From the NCBI RefSeq assembly GCF_036245475.1, contig NZ_BTPM01000001.1, positions 3,348,001-3,412,000 on the forward strand: 64,000 nucleotides of DNA. The letters run 5' to 3'. Shown piece by piece: positions 30,918-41,127 of the stretch. Made by a program: the position numbers and the translations under genes. The notes beneath the pieces were generated by a model. That model did no database searches, was not told where the DNA came from, and saw only the letters and a program-made list of their open reading frames with translations. Origin of the DNA: Vibrio sp. 10N. GTDB lineage: Bacteria; Pseudomonadota; Gammaproteobacteria; Enterobacterales; Vibrionaceae. Position 1 is the stretch's first letter; each line of letters starts with the position of its first letter.

Positions 30918-32309
30918 TTAAATCACTCGTGAGAATTGCTGCTGACGAGCACGTTGGCGCAAGTATTTATCGAAGCTCATACAAATATTACGGATCAGCA
31001 GGCGGCCACGCAGCGTTACATCAATAGTGCGCTCCGAGACACTGACTAATTCATCGTCGATGAACGTTTGCAATAACTTCATATCCTCAGCAAAGTACTG
31101 ATTGAAGTCGACCGCAAAAGTTTGCTCAATAAACGTCTTGTCCAAGCTGAAGTTACAGATCAATTGCTTAATCACCTCGCGGCGGATCAAATCATCTTTA
31201 TCCAGCACAACCCCTTTCCACAAGGCGTGGCGCGACTCATTGACCTGAGCATAATACTTCTTCAGCTCTTTTTGGTTTTGCGCGTAGCTGTCACCAATCA
31301 TAGAAATCGCCGACACGCCAAAACCGACTAAGTCACAATCACCCTGCGTGGTGTAGCCTTGGAAATTACGATGCAATTCCCCGGCTCGCTGCGCTACCGC
31401 CAGTTCGTCCTCAGGCAGTGCAAAGTGGTCCATACCGATAAACTGATAGCCAGCGCCCGTTAACGTCGCGATGGTATCTTGCAAAATGGCCATTTTCTCT
31501 TCCGCTTGCGGGAGATCTTCATCTTTGATTTTGCGCTGCGCGGCAAACAAGTTTGGCATGTGAGCGTAGTTAAACACCGACAAACGGCCAGGACGCATGG
31601 TCAGCACTTGCTCGAGCGTTTTAGCAAAGCGAGCTTGCGTCTGTTTTGGCAAACCGTAAATCAAATCTAGGTTGGTTGAGCGGAAACCAAGCTCTTTGGC
31701 ACGCTTGGCCATCGCAAAGATAAATTCTTCATCTTGCTCACGGTTAACCAGCGTTTGCACCTCTTTGTTGAAGTCCTGAACGCCGATACTTAAGCGGTTA
31801 AAGCCTTCTTCACGAAGGTGGTCGAGCATATCCAGTTCAATTTCACGAGGATCCACTTCAATGCTGATTTCTGCCGTCTCTTCAAAGCAGAACTCACCAC
31901 GTAGTATCGCCATCAAACGACTGATTTGGCTCTTAGACAAAAACGTTGGAGTACCGCCGCCAAAGTGCAGCTGTGTTACCTTGCGCTCTTGAAGCAAAGT
32001 CGCGCGCTGACGAATTTCATGCTCCAGAACATCTAAATACTCATCAGCCTTATGAGAATGACGAGTGATAACTTTATTACAACCACAGTAGTAACAAAGC
32101 TTGTGGCAGAATGGGATATGCACATACAGTGACAATGGGCGTTCTGGGTATTGGCTGCATGCCATATCGAAATCAGAAATGGTATACGCTTCATGAAACT
32201 CAACCGCCGTCGGATAAGAGGTGTAGCGTGGTCCCGAGTAGTTATACTTATCGAGAATTGCTTGATCCCAGACGATTTGCTGTTGAGTGTCGGATTGATT
32301 TTGAGACAT
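30918..32309 (-). CDS. hemN: Oxygen-independent coproporphyrinogen III oxidase
   Basis: Radical SAM enzyme that decarboxylates two propionates of coproporphyrinogen III in anaerobic heme synthesis. 463 residues (E. coli 457). The 4Fe-4S motif CHKLCYYC uses Cys68, Cys72 and Cys75, with the extra HemN Cys just after (CGCNK). HFGGGTPTFL and the C-terminal HemN domain (GRLLIRNICMSFDKYLR) are present, separating it from HemW. Expected to be induced without oxygen; no convincing FNR box was seen in its upstream 190 bp. Confidence 0.95.
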   Translation of the reverse strand: MSQNQSDTQQQIVWDQAILDKYNYSGPRYTSYPTAVEFHEAYTISDFDMACSQYPERPLSLYVHIPFCHKLCYYCGCNKVITRHSHKADEYLDVLEHEIRQRATLLQERKVTQLHFGGGTPTFLSKSQISRLMAILRGEFCFEETAEISIEVDPREIELDMLDHLREEGFNRLSIGVQDFNKEVQTLVNREQDEEFIFAMAKRAKELGFRSTNLDLIYGLPKQTQARFAKTLEQVLTMRPGRLSVFNYAHMPNLFAAQRKIKDEDLPQAEEKMAILQDTIATLTGAGYQFIGMDHFALPEDELAVAQRAGELHRNFQGYTTQGDCDLVGFGVSAISMIGDSYAQNQKELKKYYAQVNESRHALWKGVVLDKDDLIRREVIKQLICNFSLDKTFIEQTFAVDFNQYFAEDMKLLQTFIDDELVSVSERTIDVTLRGRLLIRNICMSFDKYLRQRARQQQFSRVI

Positions 32310-32468
32310 GGTTATACTTCCAATAAACGCGGTGCTGTCACCCTACGCCTTCCAACCCGAACTTGAGTCAGTGACGCTTTAGATAAGGCGCTATTTTGCC
32401 ACACTCGTAAACCACATAGCGACTGTCGGCGTTTCAATCGCTATGGTTTATGGCGAGCAATCGCCAAT

Positions 32469-32498
32469 TTTGCTAGGGCGATCACTCGCTCTAGCAAA
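32469..32498 (-). repeat. Inverted repeat after the DUF2489 gene
   Basis: TTTGCTAGGGCGATCACTCG...CTAGCAAA pairs 8 bases at each end plus several inside. It begins 6 bases after the DUF2489 stop and may end the methyltransferase-yihI-DUF2489 transcript, but it has no clear T-run. Confidence 0.5.
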
Positions 32499-32503
32499 TA
32501 CCC

Positions 32504-32998
32504 TTAGCCCACCAGCTTAATATCAATTTGATCGTTAAGCGGCTTTACAGTGCGTTGCAGCACTTTCATCTCTTCAATGATACTGTCATTGAGGCGCGCT
32601 TCAGCTTTTTGCCTAGCTAAATTGTCGCGCATGCGCTGCTGCTTTTCCATTGCTTGCCTTGCTTCACCACGCGGCATGCCTTTGACTACATGATAAAGCT
32701 CAGCGGTCGCAGGAAAGTCCTTATCGAAGTCGACACGCTCTTCACCTTGAACATAGTCCATGATGTTATACAGACGAATCGCTGCTTCCGATAAATCGCA
32801 CTGCCCCTGGATCGTTGCTAAGCAAATGGTATCTACACTTTCAAAAATGTTGGCATTACGCTTTTTAATCGCGAGATCACGATGCTGCTGTTGCAACTCC
32901 TTTTGCTTTTTAAGTTGCAGTAGCAAATACCCAGCGTAACCTGCCAAACCCACAATAATGAGCGTGCCAACAATGGCTAACAGAGTAACGGTATTCAT
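32504..32998 (-). CDS. DUF2489 family membrane-anchored protein
   Basis: 164 residues with one N-terminal membrane helix (about 6-28, LAIVGTLIIVGLAGYAGYLLLQL) and a charged, mostly helical cytoplasmic part (KKQKELQQQHRDLAIKKRN...; MEKQQRMRDNLARQKAEARL), likely coiled-coil. It matches DUF2489, a family found next to yihI in vibrios. Function unknown. It follows yihI by 15 bases, so it is probably co-transcribed. Confidence 0.8.
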   Translation of the reverse strand: MNTVTLLAIVGTLIIVGLAGYAGYLLLQLKKQKELQQQHRDLAIKKRNANIFESVDTICLATIQGQCDLSEAAIRLYNIMDYVQGEERVDFDKDFPATAELYHVVKGMPRGEARQAMEKQQRMRDNLARQKAEARLNDSIIEEMKVLQRTVKPLNDQIDIKLVG

Positions 32999-33013
32999 CT
33001 ACTTTACCTCTCA

Positions 33014-33571
33014 TTATCCTTTGAACTGATCCATATCGACATCTTCGAACTGAGACAGAAGATCGTCATCGCTGCTCGCTTTCTTGCTTGGTGCAGACAC
33101 TGGCTCTTCGAACATTTCTTCTTCGTCGTATTCAGGTTCCATCAGACCTAGTTGGTTCATCAGCTTCTCAATGCGATCCAGCTTCTCATCAACGTATTTC
33201 TGTAGACCTGCACCTAGATTCTCACCACTTTCGATACGATCCAGCAACACGTTAAGTTGTGCATCATTCTCTAGCATCTCTAGCTCTTGCTCAGCAGAAA
33301 GACGACGCTCAACCTTAGTTGGCTTTTTCTTCGGCTCAACAATCAGTGGGATCTTTTTCTTGCTGCCAAGACGCGGATCCAATTTCGCAGAACCTGTGCC
33401 TTGCTTCACTTCTTTGCCTTCAGAGTGGCGGCTGCCCGACTTCTGGCCTTTACGTTTCTTCAAACGCTTGCGAAGACGTCCATCAACGTCTGCTTGTGAA
33501 CGGTTACGTGTAACCGCTACTACCGGCTCTGGATTCGAACCCGGTTTTCTTGATTTTTTCTTACGACTCAT
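33014..33571 (-). CDS. yihI: Der GTPase-activating protein YihI
   Basis: YihI stimulates the GTPase Der (EngA) and so tunes 50S ribosome assembly. 185 residues: a very basic N-terminal half (MSRKKKSRKPG, RLRKRLKKRKGQKSG, LGSKKKIPL) and an acidic C-terminal half (EYDEEEMFEEP, DDDLLSQFEDVDMDQF), the family's charge pattern. The start codon overlaps the upstream methyltransferase stop (TAATG), indicating coupling. Confidence 0.92.
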   Translation of the reverse strand: MSRKKKSRKPGSNPEPVVAVTRNRSQADVDGRLRKRLKKRKGQKSGSRHSEGKEVKQGTGSAKLDPRLGSKKKIPLIVEPKKKPTKVERRLSAEQELEMLENDAQLNVLLDRIESGENLGAGLQKYVDEKLDRIEKLMNQLGLMEPEYDEEEMFEEPVSAPSKKASSDDDLLSQFEDVDMDQFKG

Positions 33572-34209
33572 TACGTAAGCTTCCTCAGTAAAATGACATC
33601 ATTACCAATGAATTCAATATCCAGCCCGTCTCGCTTTGCGAGGTACAAGAACGTGGCTCGACTAAAGAAAACAACATGCGTCTGGTCATTTTTGTAGTGC
33701 CATTTAGCAAATGCGTCTACATCTATCACCAGTTTTGTCATTAAGCCTAACCATCCTCCAGGCTTAATGAGCGATAACCATTGTTGCCAAACTTGGTTTG
33801 GCTCATACAAGTGCTCGATCACCTCTGTCGCGGTCACTACGTCATAACTAGTATCGAGTACGGATTTATCCGGATAATAGTACAGATCGTACAGCGCCAT
33901 GTCATGGCCTTGCTCGGTGAGCATCAGTGACAGAGTCGGACCAGGACCACATCCAAAGTCTAGTCCTTTTGAACCGGGTGCAATTCGCTGCAAAATTGGG
34001 TCAGCCAATCGAGACAAAAAGCGGCGGTACCCTTGGTCTTGGGGATCGTTATTATGGAGGTCATAGTGCGCCTTTTCACTCACCGCATCTAGACGTTGTT
34101 CTCTTGGCACAAACACCAGCTCACAACGCTCGCACTGCAAGTAATCACGCTTTTTATCACTATGATAATGGTGGACGGATTGTCCCGAACACAGTGGGCA
34201 AGCTTCCAC
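33571..34209 (-). CDS. Class I SAM-dependent methyltransferase with zinc ribbon
   Basis: 212 residues. It starts with a zinc-ribbon-like pair CPLCSGQ...CERCEL (Cys4, Cys7, Cys26, Cys29), followed by a Rossmann methyltransferase: motif I GLDFGCGPGPTLSL at about 82-95, acidic ALYDLYY, then DVVTATEVIEHL and LKPGGWLGLMTKL. The substrate is unknown; small-molecule or rRNA/protein targets are possible. It heads the transcript with yihI and DUF2489. Confidence 0.8.
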   Translation of the reverse strand: MEACPLCSGQSVHHYHSDKKRDYLQCERCELVFVPREQRLDAVSEKAHYDLHNNDPQDQGYRRFLSRLADPILQRIAPGSKGLDFGCGPGPTLSLMLTEQGHDMALYDLYYYPDKSVLDTSYDVVTATEVIEHLYEPNQVWQQWLSLIKPGGWLGLMTKLVIDVDAFAKWHYKNDQTHVVFFSRATFLYLAKRDGLDIEFIGNDVILLRKLT

Positions 34210-34369
34210 AATTCCTCTCCTTCACGATACCCTGATCAATACAAGGGTGCGAAACATACCAGAAAGTGAGCACTGTGGGGAGTAGAGATGGGTATTTTTT
34301 CTACAATTTAGTCAATTTAATCGCGGAAAATCGGCGGACGACCAAGGATGACCGCACCGCCACGAGACA

Positions 34370-34993
34370 TTACATCCAATCTGTGTTGCGAATAATGCCC
34401 ACTGCAATGCCTTCAATCGCAAGGTGTTGCGCGGTCAAATCCACTTCAATTGGTGAAAAATCTTCATTTTCGGCATGCAGCAATACTGTTGCCCCTTTGC
34501 GCTCTAAACGCTTCACGGTGACGTCTTCGTCTACACGTGCGACAACCACTTGTCCGTCACGAACGTCCTGAGTTTTATGCACCGCCAGTAAATCGCCATC
34601 CATGATACCGATGTCTTTCATACTCTCGCCGTTAACGCGAAGTAAGAAATCCGCTTGCGGCTTAAACATACCAGGGTCGACCTGGTAGTGCGCTTCAACG
34701 TGCTCTTGCGCCAAAATCGGCTCACCCGCTGCAACTTGACCGATAAGAGGCAGACCTTGATCTTCGTTGGCTGGCTCTTGCTCAAGTAAAATACGGATGC
34801 CGCGTGAAGCGCCAGGAATAATTTCAATCGCTTTTTTACGAGCGAGAGCTTTTAGGTGTTCTTCGGCCGCATTCGCTGAACGGAACCCAAGTTCCTTGGC
34901 GATTTCGGCACGCGTAGGTGGCATACCTACATCGTCTATTTTGGCTTTGATTAGATCAAAGACCTGCTGTTGTCGGGGCGTTAGCGGCTTCAT
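34370..34993 (-). CDS. lexA: SOS response repressor LexA
   Basis: 207 residues (E. coli 202). The N-terminal winged helix ([31 protein letters not shown]) binds SOS boxes. The self-cleavage site is Ala89-Gly90 in QVAAGEP, with Ser124 in [10 protein letters not shown] and Lys161 in DVTVKRL as the catalytic dyad. Two LexA boxes lie 7 bp upstream of its start, so it represses itself. It is divergent from plsB, as in many Gammaproteobacteria. The 160 bp between it and the methyltransferase holds no strong terminator. Confidence 0.97.
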   Translation of the reverse strand: MKPLTPRQQQVFDLIKAKIDDVGMPPTRAEIAKELGFRSANAAEEHLKALARKKAIEIIPGASRGIRILLEQEPANEDQGLPLIGQVAAGEPILAQEHVEAHYQVDPGMFKPQADFLLRVNGESMKDIGIMDGDLLAVHKTQDVRDGQVVVARVDEDVTVKRLERKGATVLLHAENEDFSPIEVDLTAQHLAIEGIAVGIIRNTDWM

Positions 34994-35000
34994 ACATCAC

Positions 35001-35036
35001 CTGTCTGTTTATACAGTTAACTGTGAGTATATCCAG
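35001..35036 (-). promoter_or_regulatory. Two LexA (SOS) boxes of the lexA promoter
   Basis: CTGTCTGTTTATACAG at 35001-35016 is a perfect CTGT-N8-ACAG box. CTGTGAGTATATCCAG at 35021-35036 differs at one end base. They are 20 bp apart, the same tandem arrangement as E. coli lexA. Confidence 0.93.
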
Positions 35037-35276
35037 TAATGGGGCAATTGCAACGATAATTGGTTGTTTTTTTAGCAAGTTGACACCATAACTAATCACA
35101 GTGGTGTGGTGAATCTTAAATCGACGGCTTGGTGCTTTTTTTAATAAAAGGTAAGACCAGTTTCTGGTATGCTTGGCGCGCGCTAAATTTAATGTCTAGG
35201 ATTTATCTGTAACATGGTAATGCCATGATTACTCCTCGACATTGTTTCTTTGAACAAAATGAGGCTGTGAACCTTT

Positions 35277-37736
35277 ATGTCTTCAGGACAATCACTGTTC
35301 CGTTCCTTTATAAAACTGCCCATGTCGGTGCTAGTAAAAGGGACGGCGATTCCATCTAACCCCATCGAAGACCACAACATCGATATTTCGAAACCTGTGG
35401 TGTACGCACTTCCATTCAGCTCAAACGTTGATTTGCTGACCCTACAAAAGCAAGCCATTGCAGTTGGGCTACCAGATCCACTCGAGCCAATCGTGCTCAA
35501 TGGCGAAGAACGTAATCGCTTTGTGTTCATAGCATCCAGGCCAACTCTTATTAATAGCGACCAGCATGTCCCTAGTGAGTCGATTGCTCTGTTCTCTGAT
35601 TTGCTCAAAGAGCACGAGAAAGATCCTACTCTCGACGTACAAGTGATCCCAACCACCGTGTTGTGGGGACGCAAACCGGGCAAAGAAGAGACACCAAAAC
35701 CTTATTTGCAGCCAATGAACGGCCTGCAGAAAACTCAGGCCGTGTTTGCCTCAGGACGCGACTGTATGGTGCGCTTTAGCCCAGTGGTCTCGCTGCGCTA
35801 TATGGCTGACTCACACGGCACCGATGAATCCATCGCCCATAAACTGGCACGTGTGGCTCGTATTCACTTCTCTCGCCAGAAACTAGCGGCGTCAGGTCCA
35901 AACCTGCCTAACCGCCAAGTGTTATTCCACCGTCTGTTGAACTCACAAGTGATTGAGCAAGCGATTAAAGATCACGCTCAGAGCAACAACGTGCCAGAAG
36001 AGAAAGCGCGCAAAGAAGCACAGCAAATCATGGATGAGATCGCCGCCGATTTCTCCTACAAGCTGGTAAAAAGTGGTGAGCATGTCCTCACTTGGCTTTG
36101 GAACAAGCTATACCAAGGTATCAACGTCAGTAACGCCTCTACCGTGCGACGCCTTGCGCAAGACGGCCATGAGATCGTCTACGTGCCATGTCACCGCAGC
36201 CATATGGATTATCTGCTGCTGTCCTACGTGCTCTACAACGAAGGCATGGTGCCACCGCATATTGCCGCAGGCATTAACCTCAACTTCTTCCCGGCAGGAC
36301 CTATTTTCCGCCGTGGTGGTGCATTCTTTATTCGCCGTAGCTTTAAAGGCAATAAGCTGTATTCGACGATTTTCCGCGAGTATCTCGCCGAGCTGTTCGC
36401 AAAAGGCTACTCAGTCGAGTACTTCAGTGAAGGTGGTCGCTCACGTACCGGTCGCTTATTGCAAGCCAAAACCGGCATGCTGGCGATGACCATCCAAGCC
36501 ATGCTACGTGGTTTGAACCGTCCAGTAACGTTAGTGCCGGTTTACATTGGCTACGAACACGTAATGGAAGTCAGCACTTACGCAAAAGAGCTGCGTGGTA
36601 AGCGCAAAGAAAAAGAGAACGCCGGTCAGGTACTGAAAACGCTGCGTAAGTTGCGTAACTTCGGCCAAGGCTACGTCAACTTTGGTGAACCGATCCAAAT
36701 CAATCAGTACCTAAACGAGGCAGCGCCGAATTGGACGCAAGACATTGACCCAATGGGCACCAGTAAACCTCAGTGGTTGGCACCTGCGGTGAATGAATTA
36801 GCGACGAAGATGATGACCAACATCAATGACGCTGCGGCGGCCAACGCACTGACGCTATGTGCTACTGCGCTGTTGGCCTCACGTCAACGCGCGTTATCTC
36901 GTGATAGCTTAGTTAATCAGATTGACTGCTACCTGTCTCTGCTCAAGCAAGTGCCCTATTCTCAGACCTGTACGCTACCAAGCGCGTCTGCCGAGGAGTT
37001 GGTGGCACACGCAGAGTCACTGGATAAGTTTGTGATTGAATCAGACACCTTGGGCGACATCATCTCGCTTGACCGTCACCAGTCGATCTTGATGACCTAC
37101 TATCGCAACAACATTATTCATCTGTTCGCGCTGCCTTCACTGATTGCACAAATGCTGATCCGCCAGCACAAATTATCGCTAGAGCAAATCCAATACAATG
37201 TTCGTAAGCTGTATCCTTTCTTGAAAAAAGAGCTGTTTTTGAGTATTGAAGAAAGCGAGCTGGAATCAGTGGTCAATAGCATTGTCAGTGAGTTAACTCG
37301 ACAAGAGTTAGTACTGGTGGAACAAGGCGTGGTATCGATGAACCAATCGAATACTCAAACGCTGATGCTACTGGGTCGTACCATCTCAGAAACCTTGCAG
37401 CGCTATGCGATTTCTCTGAACTTGCTGGCCTACTACCCTGAACTCGGTAAGCGCGACCTGGAGAAAAAGAGCCAAGATATTGCCCAGCGTCTTGGCCGCC
37501 TGCACAGCATTAACGCTCCAGAGTTCTTCGACAAAGGGGTATTCGCGTCCCTGTTTAGTACTCTGAAAGAGCAAGGTTATCTTGATAGCGATGGCAATTG
37601 CGACATCGCCGCTACCGAGAACTTGGCAAACCTATTGTACGGTCTACTTTACCCTGAAGTACGCTTAACCATTCAAGAAAGTGTGCATCAAAGCGAACCC
37701 GATCAAGATGACGTAAGCGAGCCAGAAACCGCTTAG
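35277..37736 (+). CDS. plsB: Glycerol-3-phosphate 1-O-acyltransferase
   Basis: Inner-membrane enzyme that acylates sn-glycerol-3-phosphate at position 1, the first step of phospholipid synthesis. 819 residues (E. coli 807). The acyltransferase block I HRSHMDY (HxxxxD), block [18 protein letters not shown], block [16 protein letters not shown] and block [17 protein letters not shown] are all intact. The start ATG at 35277 is accepted on length and family start; the ribosome-binding site is weak. It is divergent from lexA. Confidence 0.96.
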   Translation: MSSGQSLFRSFIKLPMSVLVKGTAIPSNPIEDHNIDISKPVVYALPFSSNVDLLTLQKQAIAVGLPDPLEPIVLNGEERNRFVFIASRPTLINSDQHVPSESIALFSDLLKEHEKDPTLDVQVIPTTVLWGRKPGKEETPKPYLQPMNGLQKTQAVFASGRDCMVRFSPVVSLRYMADSHGTDESIAHKLARVARIHFSRQKLAASGPNLPNRQVLFHRLLNSQVIEQAIKDHAQSNNVPEEKARKEAQQIMDEIAADFSYKLVKSGEHVLTWLWNKLYQGINVSNASTVRRLAQDGHEIVYVPCHRSHMDYLLLSYVLYNEGMVPPHIAAGINLNFFPAGPIFRRGGAFFIRRSFKGNKLYSTIFREYLAELFAKGYSVEYFSEGGRSRTGRLLQAKTGMLAMTIQAMLRGLNRPVTLVPVYIGYEHVMEVSTYAKELRGKRKEKENAGQVLKTLRKLRNFGQGYVNFGEPIQINQYLNEAAPNWTQDIDPMGTSKPQWLAPAVNELATKMMTNINDAAAANALTLCATALLASRQRALSRDSLVNQIDCYLSLLKQVPYSQTCTLPSASAEELVAHAESLDKFVIESDTLGDIISLDRHQSILMTYYRNNIIHLFALPSLIAQMLIRQHKLSLEQIQYNVRKLYPFLKKELFLSIEESELESVVNSIVSELTRQELVLVEQGVVSMNQSNTQTLMLLGRTISETLQRYAISLNLLAYYPELGKRDLEKKSQDIAQRLGRLHSINAPEFFDKGVFASLFSTLKEQGYLDSDGNCDIAATENLANLLYGLLYPEVRLTIQESVHQSEPDQDDVSEPETA

Positions 37737-37753
37737 CACGCCAATCTGTGATG

Positions 37754-37793
37754 AAAAAAGGGCGCGGTCACTGTGGTGACCGCGCCCTTTTTT
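37754..37793. terminator. Bidirectional terminator between plsB and ubiA
   Basis: AAAAAAGGGCGCGGTCACTG...CGCGCCCTTTTTT: a 13-bp GC stem around CTGT with A and T runs on either side, serving both convergent genes. Confidence 0.95.
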
Positions 37794-37819
37794 ATTGTCT
37801 CTGGCGACCATTGCAAACA

Positions 37820-38680
37820 CTACTGCAGCAAAAACGCGCTCAGTAAACCGATGGTGACCACCATGCCTACATAGTTATTGTTGAGAAAGGCTTGGAAGCA
37901 AAGTGGGCGCTCACGATGACGGATCAGCCACTGCTGATAAACAAACAACGCACTCACCGCCAGCAGGCTCCAATAAAAGCTAGTACCCAGTTGATAGGCA
38001 TAGCCAAGGGCCATAAGCATCAGCAACGTCGTCAATTGCAGCACCCCGATGATCAGCTTGTCTCGTTTCCCGAACAATATCGCGGTCGATTTGATGCCAA
38101 TTTGCAGATCATCTTCTCGGTCAACCATGGCGTATTGGGTGTCATAAGCAATCGTCCACAGCGCATTAATGACAAACAAGAACCACACCACCGGGGGCAA
38201 TGTGTTCGCTTGAGCGGCAAACGCCATCGGAATCGACCAGCTAAACGCCAAACCCAAAAATAATTGCGGCAGATGAGTATAACGCTTCATAAACGGGTAA
38301 ATGAACGCGAGAAAGACACCGACAAACGACAGCTGGATCGTCAGCGTATTCATGGTCAGAACCAAAATAAACGATGCGAGGGCCAAGAAGACAAACAGGC
38401 CGAGAGCTTCTTTGGACGAGACCATCCCAGAAGGCAGTGGCCTGCCCTTGGTGCGTTCAACATGACCATCGACTTTTCGATCGGCGAAGTCATTGATCAC
38501 GCAGCCGGCGCTGCGCATCATTACAACCCCAAGGGTAAACACCACCAATACCAACAGGTCCGGCACCCCTTCGGCAGCAATAATCAGTGCCCACAATGTC
38601 GGCCACAAAAGCAGCAACGAGCCAATGGGCTTGTCCATGCGCATTAATTGCCAATAGGCTTTCGCCTTGGTTGAGGTCAT
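37820..38680 (-). CDS. ubiA: 4-hydroxybenzoate octaprenyltransferase
   Basis: Polytopic inner-membrane prenyltransferase that attaches the polyprenyl tail to 4-hydroxybenzoate in ubiquinone synthesis. 286 residues (E. coli 290), about eight or nine membrane helices. Both Asp-rich motifs are present: [20 protein letters not shown] (first) and [16 protein letters not shown] (second). Its ATG overlaps the ubiC stop (ATGA), so the two are coupled. Confidence 0.96.
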   Translation of the reverse strand: MTSTKAKAYWQLMRMDKPIGSLLLLWPTLWALIIAAEGVPDLLVLVVFTLGVVMMRSAGCVINDFADRKVDGHVERTKGRPLPSGMVSSKEALGLFVFLALASFILVLTMNTLTIQLSFVGVFLAFIYPFMKRYTHLPQLFLGLAFSWSIPMAFAAQANTLPPVVWFLFVINALWTIAYDTQYAMVDREDDLQIGIKSTAILFGKRDKLIIGVLQLTTLLMLMALGYAYQLGTSFYWSLLAVSALFVYQQWLIRHRERPLCFQAFLNNNYVGMVVTIGLLSAFLLQ

Positions 38681-39219
38681 TGACCACTCTCCTGTTGATA
38701 GATCGGCGACTGAGGCAAAAATAGCTCAGCCACCAAAATCGGGTGCCCTTTTACCCATAGCCTTGAGCGGCGTGCAAATAAGTCCCCACTTGGGGTGGAA
38801 ATTTGCGCGACTTGCAGCGCATCACGTTTAGTGTCGGCGCTCGAAAAGACCGTCACCCCAATCGGCACAGTGCCCTGTTGGGAAATATCATATTGACTAC
38901 GATCCATCGACTCGAGCGACATTAACGTGCGGCCAATCACCCAAGGTGAATCGTCCCCAGAGAGCACCACTTCTCGCAGCCAGCACGCCTCATGATCGAG
39001 CAGTTCGATTTCATCGTGTAGCATGTCCTGCAAGGGACAAGCCTCACTGCGCACCACCTCAACCGAGAAATGGTCACAATGCTTAGCTAACTTGTGAGAA
39101 AGTGAACCCTGCTCCATAAGCCATTGCAGCGCATGGCGATTAAGATGAGGAAACTCGTCGGGGGATCGCCATTGAGCTTGGCGTAATATTTTCAGATAGT
39201 CGAAAGCTGAATCATTCAT
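38677..39219 (-). CDS. ubiC: Chorismate--pyruvate lyase
   Basis: Releases pyruvate from chorismate to give 4-hydroxybenzoate, the committed step feeding UbiA. 180 residues (E. coli 165). The family pattern is visible: [22 protein letters not shown], the [19 protein letters not shown] segment and [22 protein letters not shown]. It heads the ubiCA pair. Confidence 0.93.
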   Translation of the reverse strand: MNDSAFDYLKILRQAQWRSPDEFPHLNRHALQWLMEQGSLSHKLAKHCDHFSVEVVRSEACPLQDMLHDEIELLDHEACWLREVVLSGDDSPWVIGRTLMSLESMDRSQYDISQQGTVPIGVTVFSSADTKRDALQVAQISTPSGDLFARRSRLWVKGHPILVAELFLPQSPIYQQESGQ

Positions 39220-39379
39220 TTTTGCTATTCAATAACACGCGCTAAGCGCGTACAATCATTATTCATCTCGATGGCGTATTGTACCATCGATAGAGCACAT
39301 TCACTCCAGCGATATTACGTCATTGTAACAAAATTAGGCTCATGGAATATCGGCTAAATCGAGTTTGAAAGAGAGAAAT

Positions 39380-39787
39380 ATGCGTAAACGTTACCTGACC
39401 CAGTTTTTCCTGATCATGGGCTTGACTGCTGCCATGCCCGCACTGTCGTCGCAAGAGTCGGTCCCAAACCTCGCTTATTTCACTTTAGAACCTGAACTGA
39501 CGACCAACTTTTACACCAAAGGTAAGCGTCTGGGCTACGTCCAAGTCCGCATTGATGTCATGGTCGCCGATGTGAATGACTTGGCGGTGATCGAACACCA
39601 CCAGCCACTAATCCGTGATGCGGTGGTCGAGCTGCTTGGCAAACAAAACGCCGATGTGATTAAGTCACTCGCTGGAAGAGAAGAAATTCGCCAAGCTTTA
39701 GTAAGTAATCTCAATAACTTACTGTTGGCGGAAACAGGCAAAGCCGTCATTGCCGATCTGCTGTTTACCAAATACCTCTATCAATAA
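39380..39787 (+). CDS. FliL-like exported protein
   Basis: 135 residues from ATG 39380, preceded by GAGAG; a TTG at 39365 is less likely. A signal peptide or anchor lies at about 8-24 (FFLIMGLTAAMPALS). The mature part follows FliL: YFTLEPELTTNFYTKGKRLGYVQVRIDVMV, then HHQPLIRDAVVELLGKQNADVIKSLAGREEIRQAL. It stands outside flagellar clusters, next to ubiCA and glpG, so a direct flagellar role is uncertain; other FliL/SPFH-related membrane roles are possible. Confidence 0.82.
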   Translation: MRKRYLTQFFLIMGLTAAMPALSSQESVPNLAYFTLEPELTTNFYTKGKRLGYVQVRIDVMVADVNDLAVIEHHQPLIRDAVVELLGKQNADVIKSLAGREEIRQALVSNLNNLLLAETGKAVIADLLFTKYLYQ

Positions 39788-39823
39788 CCACTCAGCGTGC
39801 GAACACGCTGAGCGCTATTGCGT

Positions 39824-40654
39824 TTAGCGCTTAAGACGTTGGCTATCAATCAGCCCTAGCACCACACCCACAGCGAGTCCAGTTAAGTGCGCCATATTGG
39901 CGATCGCCATAAACGGCTGCACGAAGCCGAGCACCAGCCACACCAGCATAAATCCGACAATCGGTTTTTGGATTTCAAGCCCAAGCTCAGGTCGCTTAAT
40001 GGTTAGCATCCATAAGTAACCCACTAAGGCATAAACCACCCCAGATAGGCCGCCAAAGTTAGCGCCTTCAACCCAATATTGCCCAGTACCGGACACCGCA
40101 GCCGACAGCAAAAAGATTTCCAGTAATTTTTTAGCTCCGAGACGCTGCTCGATATCACCACCAAGTTGCCACCACCAAAGCAAGTTGAAGATGATGTGCA
40201 TGGCGGAAAAATGCAGCAGCGCGTGACTAAACCAACGCCAGATTTGCCATTGCTGACCTTCAAAAGCGGGAAAGTGCAGCGCCGAGAAAATCGCATTACC
40301 CATGCCAAGTTGCTGCAACACAAAGATAACCGAGCAGATCACCATGACAGCTAACGTCACTGCACCAGCCTTAGCTTTAATCATCGACATGAAACTTGGG
40401 GTTTGATAACGAAACGAATTGTGTCGCGTCTCAGCCATTTCCCAAGATGAAGCCTGGTATTTAGCATCATGCGGATTGTCGAGAAAATGCTTGAGCTCAA
40501 CTTCGGCTTCGAGCTGATCTTCACTGTTCATCAACCACAACGCAAACTGACCCTCACCCTCAGGCATCATCTGCACATCAATGCGTCTTGATGCCATATA
40601 GTCAATAAACGCCTGCCCCATTCGCGGGTTTTGAAGGGTGATAAGTCTAACCAT
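39824..40654 (-). CDS. glpG: Rhomboid intramembrane serine protease GlpG
   Basis: 276 residues (E. coli 276). A cytoplasmic N-terminal domain (1-65) precedes six membrane helices. The catalytic dyad is Ser204 in GGLSGVVYAL and His256 in NMAHLTGL, with the oxyanion His in LHFSAMHIIFNLLWWW and the WR motif in WQIWRWFSHAL. It cleaves membrane-protein substrates within or near the bilayer. It follows glpE by 11 bases. Confidence 0.95.
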   Translation of the reverse strand: MVRLITLQNPRMGQAFIDYMASRRIDVQMMPEGEGQFALWLMNSEDQLEAEVELKHFLDNPHDAKYQASSWEMAETRHNSFRYQTPSFMSMIKAKAGAVTLAVMVICSVIFVLQQLGMGNAIFSALHFPAFEGQQWQIWRWFSHALLHFSAMHIIFNLLWWWQLGGDIEQRLGAKKLLEIFLLSAAVSGTGQYWVEGANFGGLSGVVYALVGYLWMLTIKRPELGLEIQKPIVGFMLVWLVLGFVQPFMAIANMAHLTGLAVGVVLGLIDSQRLKR

Positions 40655-40665
40655 GTTTGTTCTCT

Positions 40666-40992
40666 CTATGTGTGACTCTCAGTTGGCAATGCGGCGCGAT
40701 GCCAGGCCTCAAACCCACCATCAATACTATAAACCTGCTCAAAGCCTTGGTTAATTAAATACTGGGCGGCACCTTGGCTGCTGATACCGTGGTAGCACAT
40801 GACCAGTACTGGCGCTTCAAACTCAACCTGCTGCATAAAATCTACAATACTGTCATTGGTCAGGTGAAAAGCGTTAACGGCATGTGCAACGGAGTAACTT
40901 TGCGGATCACGAATATCCACCAGCCTAGCGTCTTCATTGCTCTGTAATAACTGATGTGCCGCTTGCACATCGATATGTTGAAACTGCTCCAT
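40666..40992 (-). CDS. glpE: Thiosulfate sulfurtransferase GlpE
   Basis: 108 residues, the length of E. coli GlpE, a single-domain rhodanese transferring sulfane sulfur from thiosulfate to cyanide or thioredoxin. The active-site Cys66 lies in [14 protein letters not shown] 40992 follows AGGATTAAACTCT; an upstream in-frame start at 41022 is rejected. It is the first gene of glpEG; the usual glpR partner is absent here. Confidence 0.93.
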   Translation of the reverse strand: MEQFQHIDVQAAHQLLQSNEDARLVDIRDPQSYSVAHAVNAFHLTNDSIVDFMQQVEFEAPVLVMCYHGISSQGAAQYLINQGFEQVYSIDGGFEAWHRAALPTESHT

Positions 40993-41127
40993 AGAGTTTA
41001 ATCCTTTACTTTCGTCACACATGGTGCCACATCAAAGTTAAGCGTATTCCATGCGTTTTTGTCATGATTTTATTGGCTTCGATAATAGCACTATTCAGTG
41101 CTAACAAAGTACCGACACCTTTTGGGG

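Noticed and set aside
32310..32468. FNR site upstream of hemN
   Set aside because: No TTGAT-N4-ATCAA match found by eye in the upstream region.
35189..35683. 164-residue minus-strand frame over the plsB 5' end
   Set aside because: Entirely antisense to clear PlsB coding sequence.
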